Shown piece by piece: positions 1-9,213 of a stretch of DNA of 64,000 nucleotides. Position numbers and translations under genes: made by a program. The notes under the pieces were generated by a model, which did no database searches, was not told where the DNA came from, and saw only the letters and a program-made list of their open reading frames with translations. Numbering within the stretch: the stretch's first letter is position 1; every line of letters begins with the position of its first letter. The stretch is from an uncultured Altererythrobacter sp. (GTDB lineage: Bacteria > Pseudomonadota > Alphaproteobacteria > Sphingomonadales > Sphingomonadaceae), in contig CAJXNC010000004.1 in the NCBI GenBank assembly GCA_913056125.1, forward strand, positions 143,501 to 207,500, written 5' to 3'.

Positions 1-359
1 ATTACATCGAGCCGACCCTGTTTGCGAATGTCGACAACAATTCGCGCATTGCGCAGGAGGAGATCTTCGGTCCGGTCCTGTGCCTGATCCCGGCAGAGGA
101 TGAGGAAGATGCGATCCGCATCGCCAATGAAAGCGAGTTCGGCCTCAACGGCTCGGTCTTCACCAATGATCCGCAGGCGGCCTACGACATTGCCCGGCGC
201 GTTCGTACCGGCGTTGTCGGCCAGAACGGCATGCGCATGGAATGGACCGCGCCCTTTGGCGGGTTCAAGAAGTCCGGCATCGGCCGCGAGGGTGGTGACG
301 AGGGCCTGTGGGGCTATCTCGAAACCAAGACCATCCTGCTGGACGGCGCTCCGGCCTGA
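1..359 (+). CDS. Aldehyde dehydrogenase, C-terminal part (5' end outside window)
   Basis: Only the last ~118 codons are present; the reading frame is open from base 3 and stops with TGA at 357-359. The segment shows the conserved C-terminal aldehyde dehydrogenase features EEIFGPVL, the NxSxFGLNGSVF stretch and the PFGGFKKSGIGRE motif, which form the end of the catalytic domain and the oligomerisation arm of NAD(P)-dependent aldehyde dehydrogenases. The catalytic Cys and Glu lie outside the window, so the substrate cannot be judged. The macrodomain gene follows 16 bases downstream on the same strand. Family assignment is firm; specificity is unknown. Confidence 0.9.
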   Translation, partial: YIEPTLFANVDNNSRIAQEEIFGPVLCLIPAEDEEDAIRIANESEFGLNGSVFTNDPQAAYDIARRVRTGVVGQNGMRMEWTAPFGGFKKSGIGREGGDEGLWGYLETKTILLDGAPA

Positions 360-375
360 CCTCTAGATTGTCCGG

Positions 376-906
376 ATGAGGCTTCTTCCGGACGTCGAAC
401 AGGGCAATATCACCACCTATGCGGTGGATGCCATCGTCAACGCCGCCAACTCGTCCCTGCTGGGCGGGGGCGGGGTCGATGGTGCGATCCATCGTGCGGC
501 AGGTCCAGACCTGGTGCATGAGTGCCGGCTGCTGGGCGGGTGCAAGACCGGACAGGCCAAGATCACCAAGGGTTATCGCCTGGCTGCGCGCCATATCATC
601 CATACGGTAGGCCCGGTCTGGCGCGGCGGCGAGAATGGCGAACCCGATTTGCTCGCTGCGTGCCATCGCAATTCGCTCGAGCTTGCCATCGAGAACGGTC
701 TGCGATCCGTCGCCTTTCCGGCGATCTCGACCGGGCGCTTCGGCTATCCGCTGGATCTTGCCGCGCAGACCGCAATTGCCACTGTTGCCGAGGTGTGGGC
801 GGCCCATCCGGAAGCCCTGGACCAGGTGATCTTCGTCTGCTTCGACAAGCAGGTGACGGAGGCATTCCTGGCATCCAGGGAAAAGTGCAATCTAAGCGCG
901 GATTGA
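376..906 (+). CDS. Macrodomain protein, O-acetyl-ADP-ribose deacetylase (YmdB-like)
   Basis: A 176-residue single-domain protein. The N-terminal [22 protein letters not shown] segment (about residues 18-40) is the ADP-ribose-binding signature of the macrodomain fold, and [10 protein letters not shown] (about 115-124) is the second diagnostic loop. The family hydrolyses O-acetyl-ADP-ribose or removes mono-ADP-ribose from proteins in the cytoplasm. Length fits E. coli YmdB (about 177). It follows the partial aldehyde dehydrogenase closely and could be co-transcribed with it. The exact substrate is not visible from sequence. Confidence 0.9.
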   Translation: MRLLPDVEQGNITTYAVDAIVNAANSSLLGGGGVDGAIHRAAGPDLVHECRLLGGCKTGQAKITKGYRLAARHIIHTVGPVWRGGENGEPDLLAACHRNSLELAIENGLRSVAFPAISTGRFGYPLDLAAQTAIATVAEVWAAHPEALDQVIFVCFDKQVTEAFLASREKCNLSAD

Positions 907-1067
907 AATTTTCCGACAGCCATACTATATGAACTTTGCCGGTCGTCTATTTCGATGACAAAGCGCGGCCCGCTTCGGCAGGGTCGGAGGCTTTCCACCT
1001 TTATGCTTGGCTGTCCGTGCGGACGAACCGCGCGGTACAATGACTTATTCAAAGTGAGGACAGATTT

Positions 1068-1349
1068 TTGGCTAAAGAAGAACTGCTTACCATGGAAGGC
1101 GAGATCGAAGAGGTCCTGCCAGACGGCCGTTTCCGCGTTCTTCTCGACAATGATCACCGCCTCATCGCCTATACGGCAGGCAAGATGCGCCGCTTTCGTA
1201 TCCGTACGGTGGCCGGCGACAGGGTTCACGTCGAAATGACGCCCTATGACCTGTCGAAAGGCCGCATCGTCTATCGCGAGCGCTCCGTGGGCCAAGGGCC
1301 TCTGGCGGGTGCCGGCGGTGGCCGCCGCGGCAAAATGAACAGGCGCTAG
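1068..1349 (+). CDS. infA: Translation initiation factor IF-1
   Basis: A 93-residue OB-fold protein. It carries the near-invariant [13 protein letters not shown] block (about residues 62-74) and GKMRRFRIR (about 42-50) of IF-1. It binds the 30S A site during initiation. The start is TTG at 1068, chosen because it gives the canonical MAKEE N-terminus and has GAGGA at 1056-1060, seven bases upstream; the next ATG (1092) would remove the conserved start of the OB fold. A glycine/arginine-rich tail of about 14 residues extends beyond the E. coli protein. A small gene follows 45 bases later. Confidence 0.95.
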   Translation: MAKEELLTMEGEIEEVLPDGRFRVLLDNDHRLIAYTAGKMRRFRIRTVAGDRVHVEMTPYDLSKGRIVYRERSVGQGPLAGAGGGRRGKMNRR

Positions 1350-1394
1350 ATTACGAAGGGGCAGGCGCAGAGCGCCGCCTCTCGAGAGGATATA

Positions 1395-1547
1395 ATGACA
1401 ATTCAGATTGAACGCGGCGCATCCACGCGCCGCACGCTTTCGCTGCCTTTCGGCGGCCGCAAGCGCATGGTGGAGGCCGCCAGCGAGGCCGCCTCCATCC
1501 TTACGCCGCTGCAATTGCGCCGGCTCGTCGCCAGCATGGTCGACTAG
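1395..1547 (+). CDS. Small protein of 50 residues downstream of infA, unknown function
   Basis: An open frame from ATG 1395 to TAG 1545-1547, with GAGAGGA at 1384-1390 as a well-spaced ribosome binding site. The protein begins MTIQIERGAS and is basic in the first half (RRTLSLPFGGRKR) with an amphipathic Ala/Leu-rich second half ending in SMVD. No family is recognised. Codon choice is GC-rich at third positions like its neighbours, and it sits on the infA strand, which supports a real gene. The SD lies inside a 12-bp palindrome at 1378-1389. Confidence 0.6.
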   Translation: MTIQIERGASTRRTLSLPFGGRKRMVEAASEAASILTPLQLRRLVASMVD

Positions 1548-1548
1548 T

Positions 1549-1953
1549 CTACTGCGCGGCTTCTTCCGCCGCAGGTGTAACCATCACTTCGCTGCCATCT
1601 TCCGCTGTCAGTACGCGCGTGCCGCTCTCGTCCGCCGGGCCGACGACGTAGCAGACCGCGCCCGTTTCAGCGCCACTGTCCCAGCAGGACGTGCCCTCGT
1701 CACTCATCGCCCACAATCCCTCTACCGGTTCGGCATCGCCAACGATGCGTGTGAAGGTTCCGTCAGGGCGGTTGGTGGTGACCCCCGTCGTACCGTCGGG
1801 ATAGGTCACGTCCCAGGTGCCGAGATGTTCGGCAAAGGTCACTTCGCTGGTCACCTCGACCGCGGCGGGTTCTTCGCTGGCCTCTTCTGCCGATTCTCCG
1901 GAACAGGCCGAGAGCAGGGTCAGCCCCGCAGCACATGCAATGATCTTCTTCAT
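1549..1953 (-). CDS. Small putative lipoprotein of unknown function
   Basis: A 134-residue protein starting MKKIIACAAG. A signal peptide ends in the lipobox LLSAC (Cys at about residue 17), followed by an acidic Ser/Glu-rich linker, so it is probably membrane anchored. The remainder contains a DVTYPDGTTGVTTNRPDGTF segment that looks like a small beta domain, and two cysteines (in TSCWD and AVCYV) that could pair. ATG 1953 was chosen over 1956 because GGGAG at 1961-1965 is seven bases away. It lies 29 bases downstream of the quinoprotein dehydrogenase gene on the same strand and may be co-transcribed. Confidence 0.7.
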   Translation of the reverse strand: MKKIIACAAGLTLLSACSGESAEEASEEPAAVEVTSEVTFAEHLGTWDVTYPDGTTGVTTNRPDGTFTRIVGDAEPVEGLWAMSDEGTSCWDSGAETGAVCYVVGPADESGTRVLTAEDGSEVMVTPAAEEAAQ

Positions 1954-1982
1954 CATGATTCTCCCAGGATCGAAGGGCCGAT

Positions 1983-4166
1983 TCAGTCCACGCCGATAGA
2001 TTGCAGGATCGCACCATCGGCGTCGAGTGGTTCTTCGCCCGCCGGATAGTCGTTCGCTTCCAGCAGATATGCAACAAGCGCGAGATATTGCGCGTCGGGC
2101 AGCGATCCGCCACCGCCCGGTGGCATGTTGGTGCGGACATAGCCAAACAGCTCGCCCACCGACTTGCCGCGCCAATTGGAGAGGAAGGCCCCGCCCTGCA
2201 GCGTTGGTGAACCGGGTGCGGGTTGGAAGTCCACGCCGTGGCAGGCCGCGCAGGAAGCAAGATAGGCGGCCTCGCCCGCCCGCGCTTGCGCCATGGAATA
2301 GACGCCGCTGCTGGCCTGCCGCGAGAAGCTGGGTCCGTCGCTGTTGTTCTGTGCCGGATCGACCGTCGCCAGCTGGCCGCGCGTATTGATCTGTTCGCGC
2401 ACCGGCCCGCGCCTGCCGATTCCGGCTTCGGGCAGGGCGAAGACGTAAAGCGTGTTCTGCGTGCCATGCACCAGTTCTGGCGTGTAGCTGTCATTGAGCC
2501 AGCGCCCGGTCGAAACGGCGACATATTGCTGCCCGTCGAGCGCGAAGGTGGCCGGGTATCCGGTCACCGAGGAACCGAGATTGACCTGCCACAGGATATC
2601 ACCCGTATCCTGGTCCATGGCGTAGAAATGGCCGCCTGCCTCCCCGGCAAAGACCAGCCCGCCGCCCGTGGTGATGAGCGACTGCACGCCGGCCCGCTGG
2701 TTGTGCAACCAGCGCGTGCGCCCGGTCACCGCATCGACTGCATAGATCGAGCCGAGCAGGCCATCGACTTCGGGATTGATATAGGCGCGCGTCGCCATGC
2801 CGTAGACGCCGGGATTGTCCGCTGGCTCAAGCGCGGTCATTTCCGCGCAAGTATTAAGCAGCGGCCAGTAGATCGTCTTGGAGAGCGGGCTGTAGGCGCC
2901 TGCCATGTAATTCGCCCCGCCGCTGGCCGAAGGGCAGACTTCCATCGCCTCGCCGAACTCGGTCGGGACCGATGACGGATCGGGCGTTACCCGGCCGGTC
3001 GCCCCGTCAATATCGGCGATCACATTCTGCCGCACGGTCGGGCGCGCCCACAGGAACTTGCCCGTTTCGCGATCGAGCGTGGTGATGATGCCCGGCTTGC
3101 CCGATACACCGGTCAGCACCTTGTAGGTGCGCCCCGGTTCGATATCGGGCGCCATCCATTCCACTTCCGCCGGATCGGGTGCGACCACATCGTCCACCAG
3201 CATGCGCGGGAAGGTGTGGTCGAGGTCCCACTGGTCGACAAGATGCTGGTAGTGCCAGACGATCTCGCCGGTCTCGACATCGAGGGCGAGCGTCGAATTG
3301 TGGTAGAGGTAGGAATAGTCATTGCCCGCCAGCGAAATCTTCGGCGCAGGCGAGGTGACCGATGTGCCCATATAGATCAGCCCCAGCTCGGGATCGAAGC
3401 TCGGCAGCATCCAGGCGCCGACCTGCTGGCGGTTTTCGAGCGGCACGCCGCCCCATGTCGCATCGTTGGGATCGTCGCCCTGCGCGATGATCGGGGTGCG
3501 CCATACTTCCTCGCCGGTCACGGCATTATGCGCGGTGATGACGCAGGCTGCCGGACCGCCCTCGGGTTCGCAGGAGCGCCCGGTGATGGCGAGGCCATTG
3601 GCGATGATCGGACCCGAGCTCTGCTTGGCGCCATGCGTGTAGTCGAGGATCTTGGTCTCCCACGCCAGTTCGCCTGTGCGGGCATCGAGCGCGTAGAGAT
3701 AATCGTCCGCCGAATTGCCGATGATCAGATCGCCGTAGATCGCCACATTGCGGGTCGTGTCATAGACCGGCAGGTAGTTGCCGATATCCTCGGGAAGCTC
3801 GCGGCGATATTGCCAGATCATCTCGCCCGAACGCGCGTCGATCGCCTCGATCACATCGGCAGGGCCGGGAAAATACATGATCCCGTCATGCACCAGCGGC
3901 GTGCCTTCCTGGTGGCCCGATGGCAGCGGGCGCGCCCAGACCATGCGCAATTGCGACACGTTGGAGCGGTCGATCTGGTCGAGCGGCGAATAGCCCGTCG
4001 AATCGAGCGTGCGGCGCCAGCTCAGCCATTCGGCCGGGTCGGGGTTCTGGATATCCGCATCGGTGACCGGCGTGAAATCCGAAACCACCTGCGCCATGGC
4101 CTGCGACAGCGCGAGCGCTGCCAATGCACTGCCCAAGGCGATTTTCGCTGCGAAGCCTCTTGCCAT
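1983..4166 (-). CDS. PQQ-dependent quinohemoprotein alcohol dehydrogenase (type II, fused cytochrome c)
   Basis: A 727-residue periplasmic enzyme with a Sec signal peptide ending near AMAQ. An eight-bladed quinoprotein propeller occupies about residues 30-570. It contains a WGG element (TWGGVPLE) and WDLDHTFPR, where the aspartate pair corresponds to the catalytic region of methanol/ethanol dehydrogenases. A C-terminal cytochrome c domain carries CAACHG (about residue 640) and a likely Met ligand in NMPPGGGG. Such enzymes oxidise alcohols and pass electrons through haem to the respiratory chain. The start at 4166 has GGAG ten bases upstream; an ATG at 4184 is an alternative. The substrate is unknown. 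Confidence 0.9.
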   Translation of the reverse strand: MARGFAAKIALGSALAALALSQAMAQVVSDFTPVTDADIQNPDPAEWLSWRRTLDSTGYSPLDQIDRSNVSQLRMVWARPLPSGHQEGTPLVHDGIMYFPGPADVIEAIDARSGEMIWQYRRELPEDIGNYLPVYDTTRNVAIYGDLIIGNSADDYLYALDARTGELAWETKILDYTHGAKQSSGPIIANGLAITGRSCEPEGGPAACVITAHNAVTGEEVWRTPIIAQGDDPNDATWGGVPLENRQQVGAWMLPSFDPELGLIYMGTSVTSPAPKISLAGNDYSYLYHNSTLALDVETGEIVWHYQHLVDQWDLDHTFPRMLVDDVVAPDPAEVEWMAPDIEPGRTYKVLTGVSGKPGIITTLDRETGKFLWARPTVRQNVIADIDGATGRVTPDPSSVPTEFGEAMEVCPSASGGANYMAGAYSPLSKTIYWPLLNTCAEMTALEPADNPGVYGMATRAYINPEVDGLLGSIYAVDAVTGRTRWLHNQRAGVQSLITTGGGLVFAGEAGGHFYAMDQDTGDILWQVNLGSSVTGYPATFALDGQQYVAVSTGRWLNDSYTPELVHGTQNTLYVFALPEAGIGRRGPVREQINTRGQLATVDPAQNNSDGPSFSRQASSGVYSMAQARAGEAAYLASCAACHGVDFQPAPGSPTLQGGAFLSNWRGKSVGELFGYVRTNMPPGGGGSLPDAQYLALVAYLLEANDYPAGEEPLDADGAILQSIGVD

Positions 4167-4193
4167 ACTCCCGTCTCTCCCCATCCCGTTTTT

Positions 4194-4778
4194 CTATTCG
4201 GTATCGAGCCGCTGTTCGTTGGGATCGATCGGCCTATCGGTCTTCAGCATCGGATCCCAATGCTCGGCAATCTTGCCGTCCTCGATCCGGTAGAGATCGA
4301 ACCAGGTCGAGTAATAGGTCTCGCCATTGGCATCGGTTTCGGTGCGCACGAAAGCGGTCTGCACGTAGTTGCCCTCGGCCATGAGGTGGATCAGCGGAAG
4401 TTCGAGCCTGTCCTCGATTTCGCGCTCCGGTCGCGTGTTGCGGATATAGTCCTGCACGCCCGACAGGCCCTGCGCGGCCATGGGATTGTGCTGGATATAG
4501 TCCTCGACGATGAATTCGCCCGCGCGGTCCGCCAGGCCGGCCTGCAACACGATGCGGTACATGTCGTAGACCAGCCGCTTGTTCGCGGCGAGCTGCGGGT
4601 TGTCGCTGGCGAGCAGGGCTTCGTGATCCTCTGCAACGGCTGGTGGTGTGGCGGCCATGGTGTTCTCTCCGATGGGTGCAGCTGCCTGGGTGGCAGCCTC
4701 TTCCGCATCATCTGTCAGGTTGGTGTCAGTGCACCCCAGCAGCATTGTCGCTGCAATGGAAGTGATCAATATGCGCAT
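4194..4778 (-). CDS. NTF2/SnoaL-like lipoprotein
   Basis: A 194-residue protein. The signal peptide ends in lipobox MLLGC (Cys about 16). An Ala/Glu-rich linker leads to a C-terminal domain of about 130 residues with the SnoaL-like pattern: EFIVEDYIQHNPMAAQG, a central YVQTAFVRTE strand, and STWFDLYRIEDGKIAEHWD. The family ranges from polyketide cyclases to isomerases and often shapes a hydrophobic ligand pocket. The start at 4778 has GAGGGG upstream. It ends 28 bases before the quinoprotein gene on the same strand and is divergent from the TonB receptor at 4882, so it probably belongs to the same catabolic unit. The ligand is unknown. Confidence 0.8.
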   Translation of the reverse strand: MRILITSIAATMLLGCTDTNLTDDAEEAATQAAAPIGENTMAATPPAVAEDHEALLASDNPQLAANKRLVYDMYRIVLQAGLADRAGEFIVEDYIQHNPMAAQGLSGVQDYIRNTRPEREIEDRLELPLIHLMAEGNYVQTAFVRTETDANGETYYSTWFDLYRIEDGKIAEHWDPMLKTDRPIDPNEQRLDTE

Positions 4779-4881
4779 GATTTCCCCTCTCAATGCCCTT
4801 CCTGCCATTAGCAGGGTGACGCGGCAAGAATCAGTCGCTATTGGCGTTTCGGACAAAATCAACTTGGGATGAGAACCTGAT

Positions 4882-6891
4882 ATGAAGAAGCTGCTGCTCG
4901 CCAGCACGGCCGCCGCAATGATCGCCGCTCCTGCAATGGCGCAGGATGACGCCAGCGAAGACGAGGACGTCATCGTCGTGATCGGTCAAGGCCTGGCCGA
5001 TACGCCGGCGACGCCCGCCTATTCGCAGCTGGAGATCGAGCGCGACCTGATCGTGACCACGGGTTCGGGCCGGCTTGAGGACGTGCTCGAACATGTCTCG
5101 GGCTTCCAGCAATTCCGCCGTTCGGACAGCCGCTCGTCCAACCCTTCTGCACAGGGCGCAACCCTGCGCGCTCTGGGCGGCAACGCCAGCAGCCGTGCGC
5201 TCGTCCTGCTCGATGGCGTGCCGCTCAACGATCCCTTCTTCGGCTATATCCCCTTCAGCTCTGTCGACCCCTCCCGCCTCGGCTCGATCCGGGTGACGCG
5301 CGGCGGCGGCTCGGGTCCGTTCGGTTCGGGCGCGCTCGCCGGAACGATCGAGCTGCAAAGTGCCGATGCCTATTCGCTCGGCCTGTTCAACGGCCAGGTG
5401 CTGATCAATGATCGCGAAGACACGGAAATGTCCGCCACCATCGCACCCGAGATCGGCAAAGGCTTTGCCGTGATCAATGGTCGCTGGGACCGCGGTGACG
5501 GTTTCTATACCACGCCCGAAAGCCAGCGCGTGGCGGCTACCAGCCGCGCCAATTACGATGCCTGGTCGGTCGGCGGCAGGTTGGTGCAGGAAGTCGGCGG
5601 GCTCGAAGTCCAGCTGCGCGGCTCGGCCTATGAGGACAATCGCACGCTGCGCTTCGTCGGTGCGGACAATTCGATTTCGGGCGAGGATATCTCGCTGCGC
5701 GTGGTCAGCCGCGGCCCGTGGGAGCTGGACCTTGTTGCCTACGCCCAGTGGCGCAACTTCACCAATACCGTGATTTCCTCGACCCGCTTCGTGCGCGTGC
5801 TCGACCAGAAGGACACGCCGGCCGAGGGGCAGGGTGGGAAGATCGAAGTTCGGCCTCCTGTGGGTGAGGACATGACGCTGCGCATCGGTGCCGATTATCG
5901 CCGCAGCGAAGGCGACCTGTTCGAAGATGCCTACAGCGCCTTTTCCGGGAACCTGACGTCCGAACGCTTTGCCGGCGGCGTGAATACCGATCTCGGCTTC
6001 TTCCTGGAAAACGATGTCGAGCTTGGCGTGTTGACGCTGACCGGCGGCGTGCGCGCCGACCACTATGAGATCAATAATGGCTATTATCGCAGCTTCGATG
6101 GCAGCGGTGCGCCCGACCGTAACGATACCTATCCCGATCGCTCGGACTGGGAAGTGACCTGGCGCGCGGGTGCCATGGTCCAGCCCAATGACGTTGTGAC
6201 GATCCGTGCGGCCGCCTATACCGGCCTGCGCCTGCCCACACTGAACGAGCTTTATCGCCCCTTCGTGGTCTTCCCTGTCGTGACTACGGCGAATGAGAAC
6301 CTCGTTCCCGAAAAGCTCGAAGGCTATGAGGCCGGTATCGACTTCGCAGTCGACGATCACACGCGTTTCGGTTTCACACTGTTCGACAACAAGGTGAAGA
6401 ACGCCATCGCCAATGTGACCATCGGCACCAATCTGCGCCAGCGCCAGAACCTCGACGCGATCGAGGCATTCGGCGTCGAATTTACCGGCTCGCTCGAGCG
6501 CGGACCGTGGCAGTTCGATGCCAGCCTGGCGCTGACCAGCACGGAAATCCGCGGCACGGGATTTGCAGCGAGCCTCGATGGCAACCGTCCGGCGCAGACG
6601 CCCAAATTCTCCGGCAGCGTGACGGCGGCCTATCGCGGCGACAATGGCATGACCTTCTCGGCCACTTTGCGCCACGTTTCGAGCCAGTTCGAGAACGACG
6701 TGCATAGCGACATCCTGCCTTCGGCAACCACGGTGAACCTGTTCGCGCAGGTGCCGCTGGTGGACCAGCTTTCGGTCGTCGGCCGGGTCGAAAACCTGTT
6801 CGACGAGACTATCGTCACCCGCAACCAGGGTGGATCGATGGATTACGGCGCTCCGCTGACCGGCTGGATCGGCTTGCGCTACGGGTTCTAA
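4882..6891 (+). CDS. TonB-dependent outer-membrane receptor
   Basis: A 669-residue protein with a Sec signal peptide ending near PAMAQ. The plug domain spans about residues 40-170 (VTTGSGRLEDVLEHVSGFQQ, LDGVPLNDPFFGY, IRVTRGGGSGPFGSGALAG). A beta-barrel follows, with GLRLPTLNELY and a terminal aromatic residue (RYGF). Such receptors import siderophores, vitamins or organic substrates using TonB energy. The barrel resembles small siderophore/vitamin-type receptors rather than the very large carbohydrate ones. It is divergent from the NTF2-like lipoprotein and quinoprotein pair, suggesting that it imports the substrate they process; this is inference. Confidence 0.92.
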   Translation: MKKLLLASTAAAMIAAPAMAQDDASEDEDVIVVIGQGLADTPATPAYSQLEIERDLIVTTGSGRLEDVLEHVSGFQQFRRSDSRSSNPSAQGATLRALGGNASSRALVLLDGVPLNDPFFGYIPFSSVDPSRLGSIRVTRGGGSGPFGSGALAGTIELQSADAYSLGLFNGQVLINDREDTEMSATIAPEIGKGFAVINGRWDRGDGFYTTPESQRVAATSRANYDAWSVGGRLVQEVGGLEVQLRGSAYEDNRTLRFVGADNSISGEDISLRVVSRGPWELDLVAYAQWRNFTNTVISSTRFVRVLDQKDTPAEGQGGKIEVRPPVGEDMTLRIGADYRRSEGDLFEDAYSAFSGNLTSERFAGGVNTDLGFFLENDVELGVLTLTGGVRADHYEINNGYYRSFDGSGAPDRNDTYPDRSDWEVTWRAGAMVQPNDVVTIRAAAYTGLRLPTLNELYRPFVVFPVVTTANENLVPEKLEGYEAGIDFAVDDHTRFGFTLFDNKVKNAIANVTIGTNLRQRQNLDAIEAFGVEFTGSLERGPWQFDASLALTSTEIRGTGFAASLDGNRPAQTPKFSGSVTAAYRGDNGMTFSATLRHVSSQFENDVHSDILPSATTVNLFAQVPLVDQLSVVGRVENLFDETIVTRNQGGSMDYGAPLTGWIGLRYGF

Positions 6892-6977
6892 GGAAATTCC
6901 CTATAGACAACTGGGTCTGGACTCTAATTGCCACTCGCGTATGTTTTTCCTCCGATTTTCGTAACTTGGGGGTGACT

Positions 6978-7484
6978 ATGCGAAAACTAGGTATTTTTAC
7001 TGCAATACTGGCATCTACTGCACTCGTTGCTTGTTCTGCTGAAGAGCCGGCTGACGAGGCGGTAGAGGCAGGTGCAGAGGACGTGGCAGCGAGTGCCATG
7101 GACGCTCCTGCGGATGTTGAAACCGTTGTGATCGAATTGCAGGAAGTTGACGAGCTTCCCACCGGCGGTTCGGCCGAGCTGGTGCTCGGCGAAATCACCT
7201 ATGTTACGGAGCCGGTTACCCATGCCGTGAATATCCCGGTGCGCTTCACCGGTTGCGGCAGCGCTGATGTCGGGGCCTATTGGAATGGGGCCTGGATCAA
7301 GACCAATCCGCCGCAGATCGATATCACGATGTGGAAGGATCCGGGGGCGACTTGCCAGGCAATTCAGTCCTTCAACTACCAGGTGGATATCGCTCCGTTG
7401 ATGGAGGCCGAGCCGCAATTCACGGTCAACATATATGTCGACGATCGCTTGATCGGTTCCGTCGAGGTTGGCGCGGCCGAATAG
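6978..7484 (+). CDS. Putative lipoprotein, unknown function
   Basis: A 168-residue protein starting MRKLGIF, with lipobox LVAC (Cys about 17) and an acidic linker rich in Glu/Ala. The remaining ~110 residues look like one beta-rich domain with two cysteines (in FTGCGSADVG and GATCQAI) that could form a disulfide. The start ATG 6978 has a very strong GGGGGTGA ribosome binding site at 6967-6974; TTG 6966 is a weaker alternative. No family is recognised. It lies between the TonB receptor and the aldehyde dehydrogenase on the same strand. Possible stem-loops follow at 7484-7501 and 7508-7522. Confidence 0.7.
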   Translation: MRKLGIFTAILASTALVACSAEEPADEAVEAGAEDVAASAMDAPADVETVVIELQEVDELPTGGSAELVLGEITYVTEPVTHAVNIPVRFTGCGSADVGAYWNGAWIKTNPPQIDITMWKDPGATCQAIQSFNYQVDIAPLMEAEPQFTVNIYVDDRLIGSVEVGAAE

Positions 7485-7507
7485 CTCCCCATTCGGGGGG
7501 CAGCGCT

Positions 7508-7537
7508 GCTTCCAGGGGAAGCCGACAGATTTTTCTT
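7508..7537 (+). terminator. Possible Rho-independent terminator after the lipoprotein gene
   Basis: GCTTCC (7508-7513) pairs with GGAAGC (7517-7522) around an AGG loop, and a T-rich stretch TTTTTCTT follows at 7530-7537. The T run is eight bases from the stem, which is further than ideal. A second GC-rich stem lies just upstream at 7484-7501. Together they would separate the lipoprotein gene from the dehydrogenase run. Confidence 0.4.
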
Positions 7538-7589
7538 ACCTCTTGCGGGTGCAGTGTTTAGGCATTGGTCCCGCAAGAGGAGAGACAAC

Positions 7590-9041
7590 TTGGCATCACA
7601 GACCGTCACGCTCGACGTGCGCAATCCGCGTACCGGGCAGGCAGATCACACGATTTCGGTTTCAAGCCGCGATGAGGTGGCCGCAAAGGCTGCCCGCCTG
7701 CGCGAAAACCAGCGCGTATGGGAAGCGATGGGCGTGGCCGAACGCTGCGGAATCATGGCCCGCTGGCTGGGCGAGGTGAAGAAAAGCGCCATGGCTATCG
7801 GGGAGGCCGATGCCGTCGATACGGGTGGTTGCCACACCTCCTACATCCAGGGCTTCATAACCATGGGCAATATCGGCGGCTGGCTGGAGGATGCGCCCAA
7901 GGCTTTTGCCGATCTCGAATGGCAGGGGATGAGCAGTTCCATGCCCACGGTCGAGGTGGAATCGCAGGTCGTCGCCTATCCGGTCACCGGCGTGATCAGC
8001 CCGTGGAACGCGCCGCTCATGCTGGCGCTGCTCGATGCGATTCCCGCGCTGTTTGCCGGTTCCGCCGTGCTGCTGAAGCCGAGCGAAGTCACACCGCGCG
8101 TGATCGAAGCCCTGTTCGAGACCGTGCGCGCCGTTCCCGAACTGGCTGCGGTGTTCGACTACGTCACCGGCCCCGGCGATGTGGGCCAGGCGGTGATCGC
8201 GCAAAGCGACACGATCTGTTTCACCGGCTCGGTGCCGACGGGCCGCAAGGTCGCGGTCGCCTGCGCCGAGCGCCTCATACCCTGCAATCTCGAGCTGGGC
8301 GGCAAGGACCCGTGCATCGTCACCGCCAGCGCCGATCTCGAGCGTGCAGCGACTGCCGTGTTGCGCGGCGCGGTCTATGCCACGGGGCAGGTCTGCTATT
8401 CGATCGAGCGCGTCTATGTACAGGAAGAAGTGCACGATGAATTCGTCGCCCTGCTCGCCGAAAAGGCGCAAGAGGTACGCCTCAATTCGGACAATCCGCG
8501 CGCCGGGCATATCGGTCCCTTCACCTTCGCTCCGCAAGCGGAAATCGTGCAGCGGCACATTGCCGATGCCGTGGCCAAGGGCGCGACCGTCGTCACGGGC
8601 GGCGAAGTGGAGGACATCGCCGGGGGACTGTATTTGCGCCCCACCGTGCTCACCGGTGTTACCCATGAGATGGAAATCATGCAGGACGAGACCTTCGGCC
8701 CTTGCATCCCCGTCATGTCTTATGGCGATGAGGAGGAGGCTATCCGCCTCGCCAACGATACGCATTTCGGCCTTACCGCCAGCGTGATCGCGGGCAGCGC
8801 GGAGGAGGCCAAGGCCATCGGCAAGCGCATCAATGCTGGCGGCATCTTCCTGCAGGATACCTTCCTCACCTTCGCCAAACTGCGCACTTTCGGCTCGGAC
8901 AGCTTCGGCTGGTCGGGCTATGGCGCGCCGCGCATCGGGCCGGAGAGCCTGCGTCGTTTCCTCAGGCGCAAGAGCCTGCTCACCCAGACTGGCCCGGTCG
9001 CCGATATCCGCAACGACCATCATCTGGGGGAGGGCAAGTGA
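7590..9041 (+). CDS. NAD(P)-dependent aldehyde dehydrogenase
   Basis: A 483-residue protein of the aldehyde dehydrogenase superfamily. It has the SPWNAP motif (about 140), FTGSVPTG cofactor loop (about 222), the catalytic Glu in LELGGKDP (about 250), the catalytic Cys in GQVC (about 286) and EIMQDETFGP. The start is TTG 7590, picked because AGAGGAGAG (7576-7584) lies immediately upstream; a GTG at 7554 would add 12 residues. It oxidises an aldehyde to the acid in the cytoplasm. The alcohol dehydrogenase and esterase that follow suggest an alcohol-aldehyde-acid sequence on one substrate class. Confidence 0.92.
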   Translation: MASQTVTLDVRNPRTGQADHTISVSSRDEVAAKAARLRENQRVWEAMGVAERCGIMARWLGEVKKSAMAIGEADAVDTGGCHTSYIQGFITMGNIGGWLEDAPKAFADLEWQGMSSSMPTVEVESQVVAYPVTGVISPWNAPLMLALLDAIPALFAGSAVLLKPSEVTPRVIEALFETVRAVPELAAVFDYVTGPGDVGQAVIAQSDTICFTGSVPTGRKVAVACAERLIPCNLELGGKDPCIVTASADLERAATAVLRGAVYATGQVCYSIERVYVQEEVHDEFVALLAEKAQEVRLNSDNPRAGHIGPFTFAPQAEIVQRHIADAVAKGATVVTGGEVEDIAGGLYLRPTVLTGVTHEMEIMQDETFGPCIPVMSYGDEEEAIRLANDTHFGLTASVIAGSAEEAKAIGKRINAGGIFLQDTFLTFAKLRTFGSDSFGWSGYGAPRIGPESLRRFLRRKSLLTQTGPVADIRNDHHLGEGK

Positions 9042-9213
9042 GCTTTCCTACACGCGTCCGAGCAGGGCAGACCGGCGGCATGAAGAGCCAAGAATTGCCT
9101 GTCCGGATCGTTCACTTCCAGCCGTTTCAGCAAACCCCGGGATTTTTGCATCAGGACAGTGTGTCAGGTGTGAGGGGTTATATGAATTCCTTCGCTTTAT
9201 CAGGAGGTTCGGC

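Noticed and set aside
3216..4811. Long open frame opposite the quinoprotein dehydrogenase
   Set aside because: It is antisense to a clear PQQ enzyme, has no ribosome site or family similarity, and arises from high GC third-position bias.
8833..9213. Upstream extension of the zinc alcohol dehydrogenase frame
   Set aside because: The frame is open but overlaps the aldehyde dehydrogenase end; ATG 9214 has a perfect AGGAGG and gives the family start.
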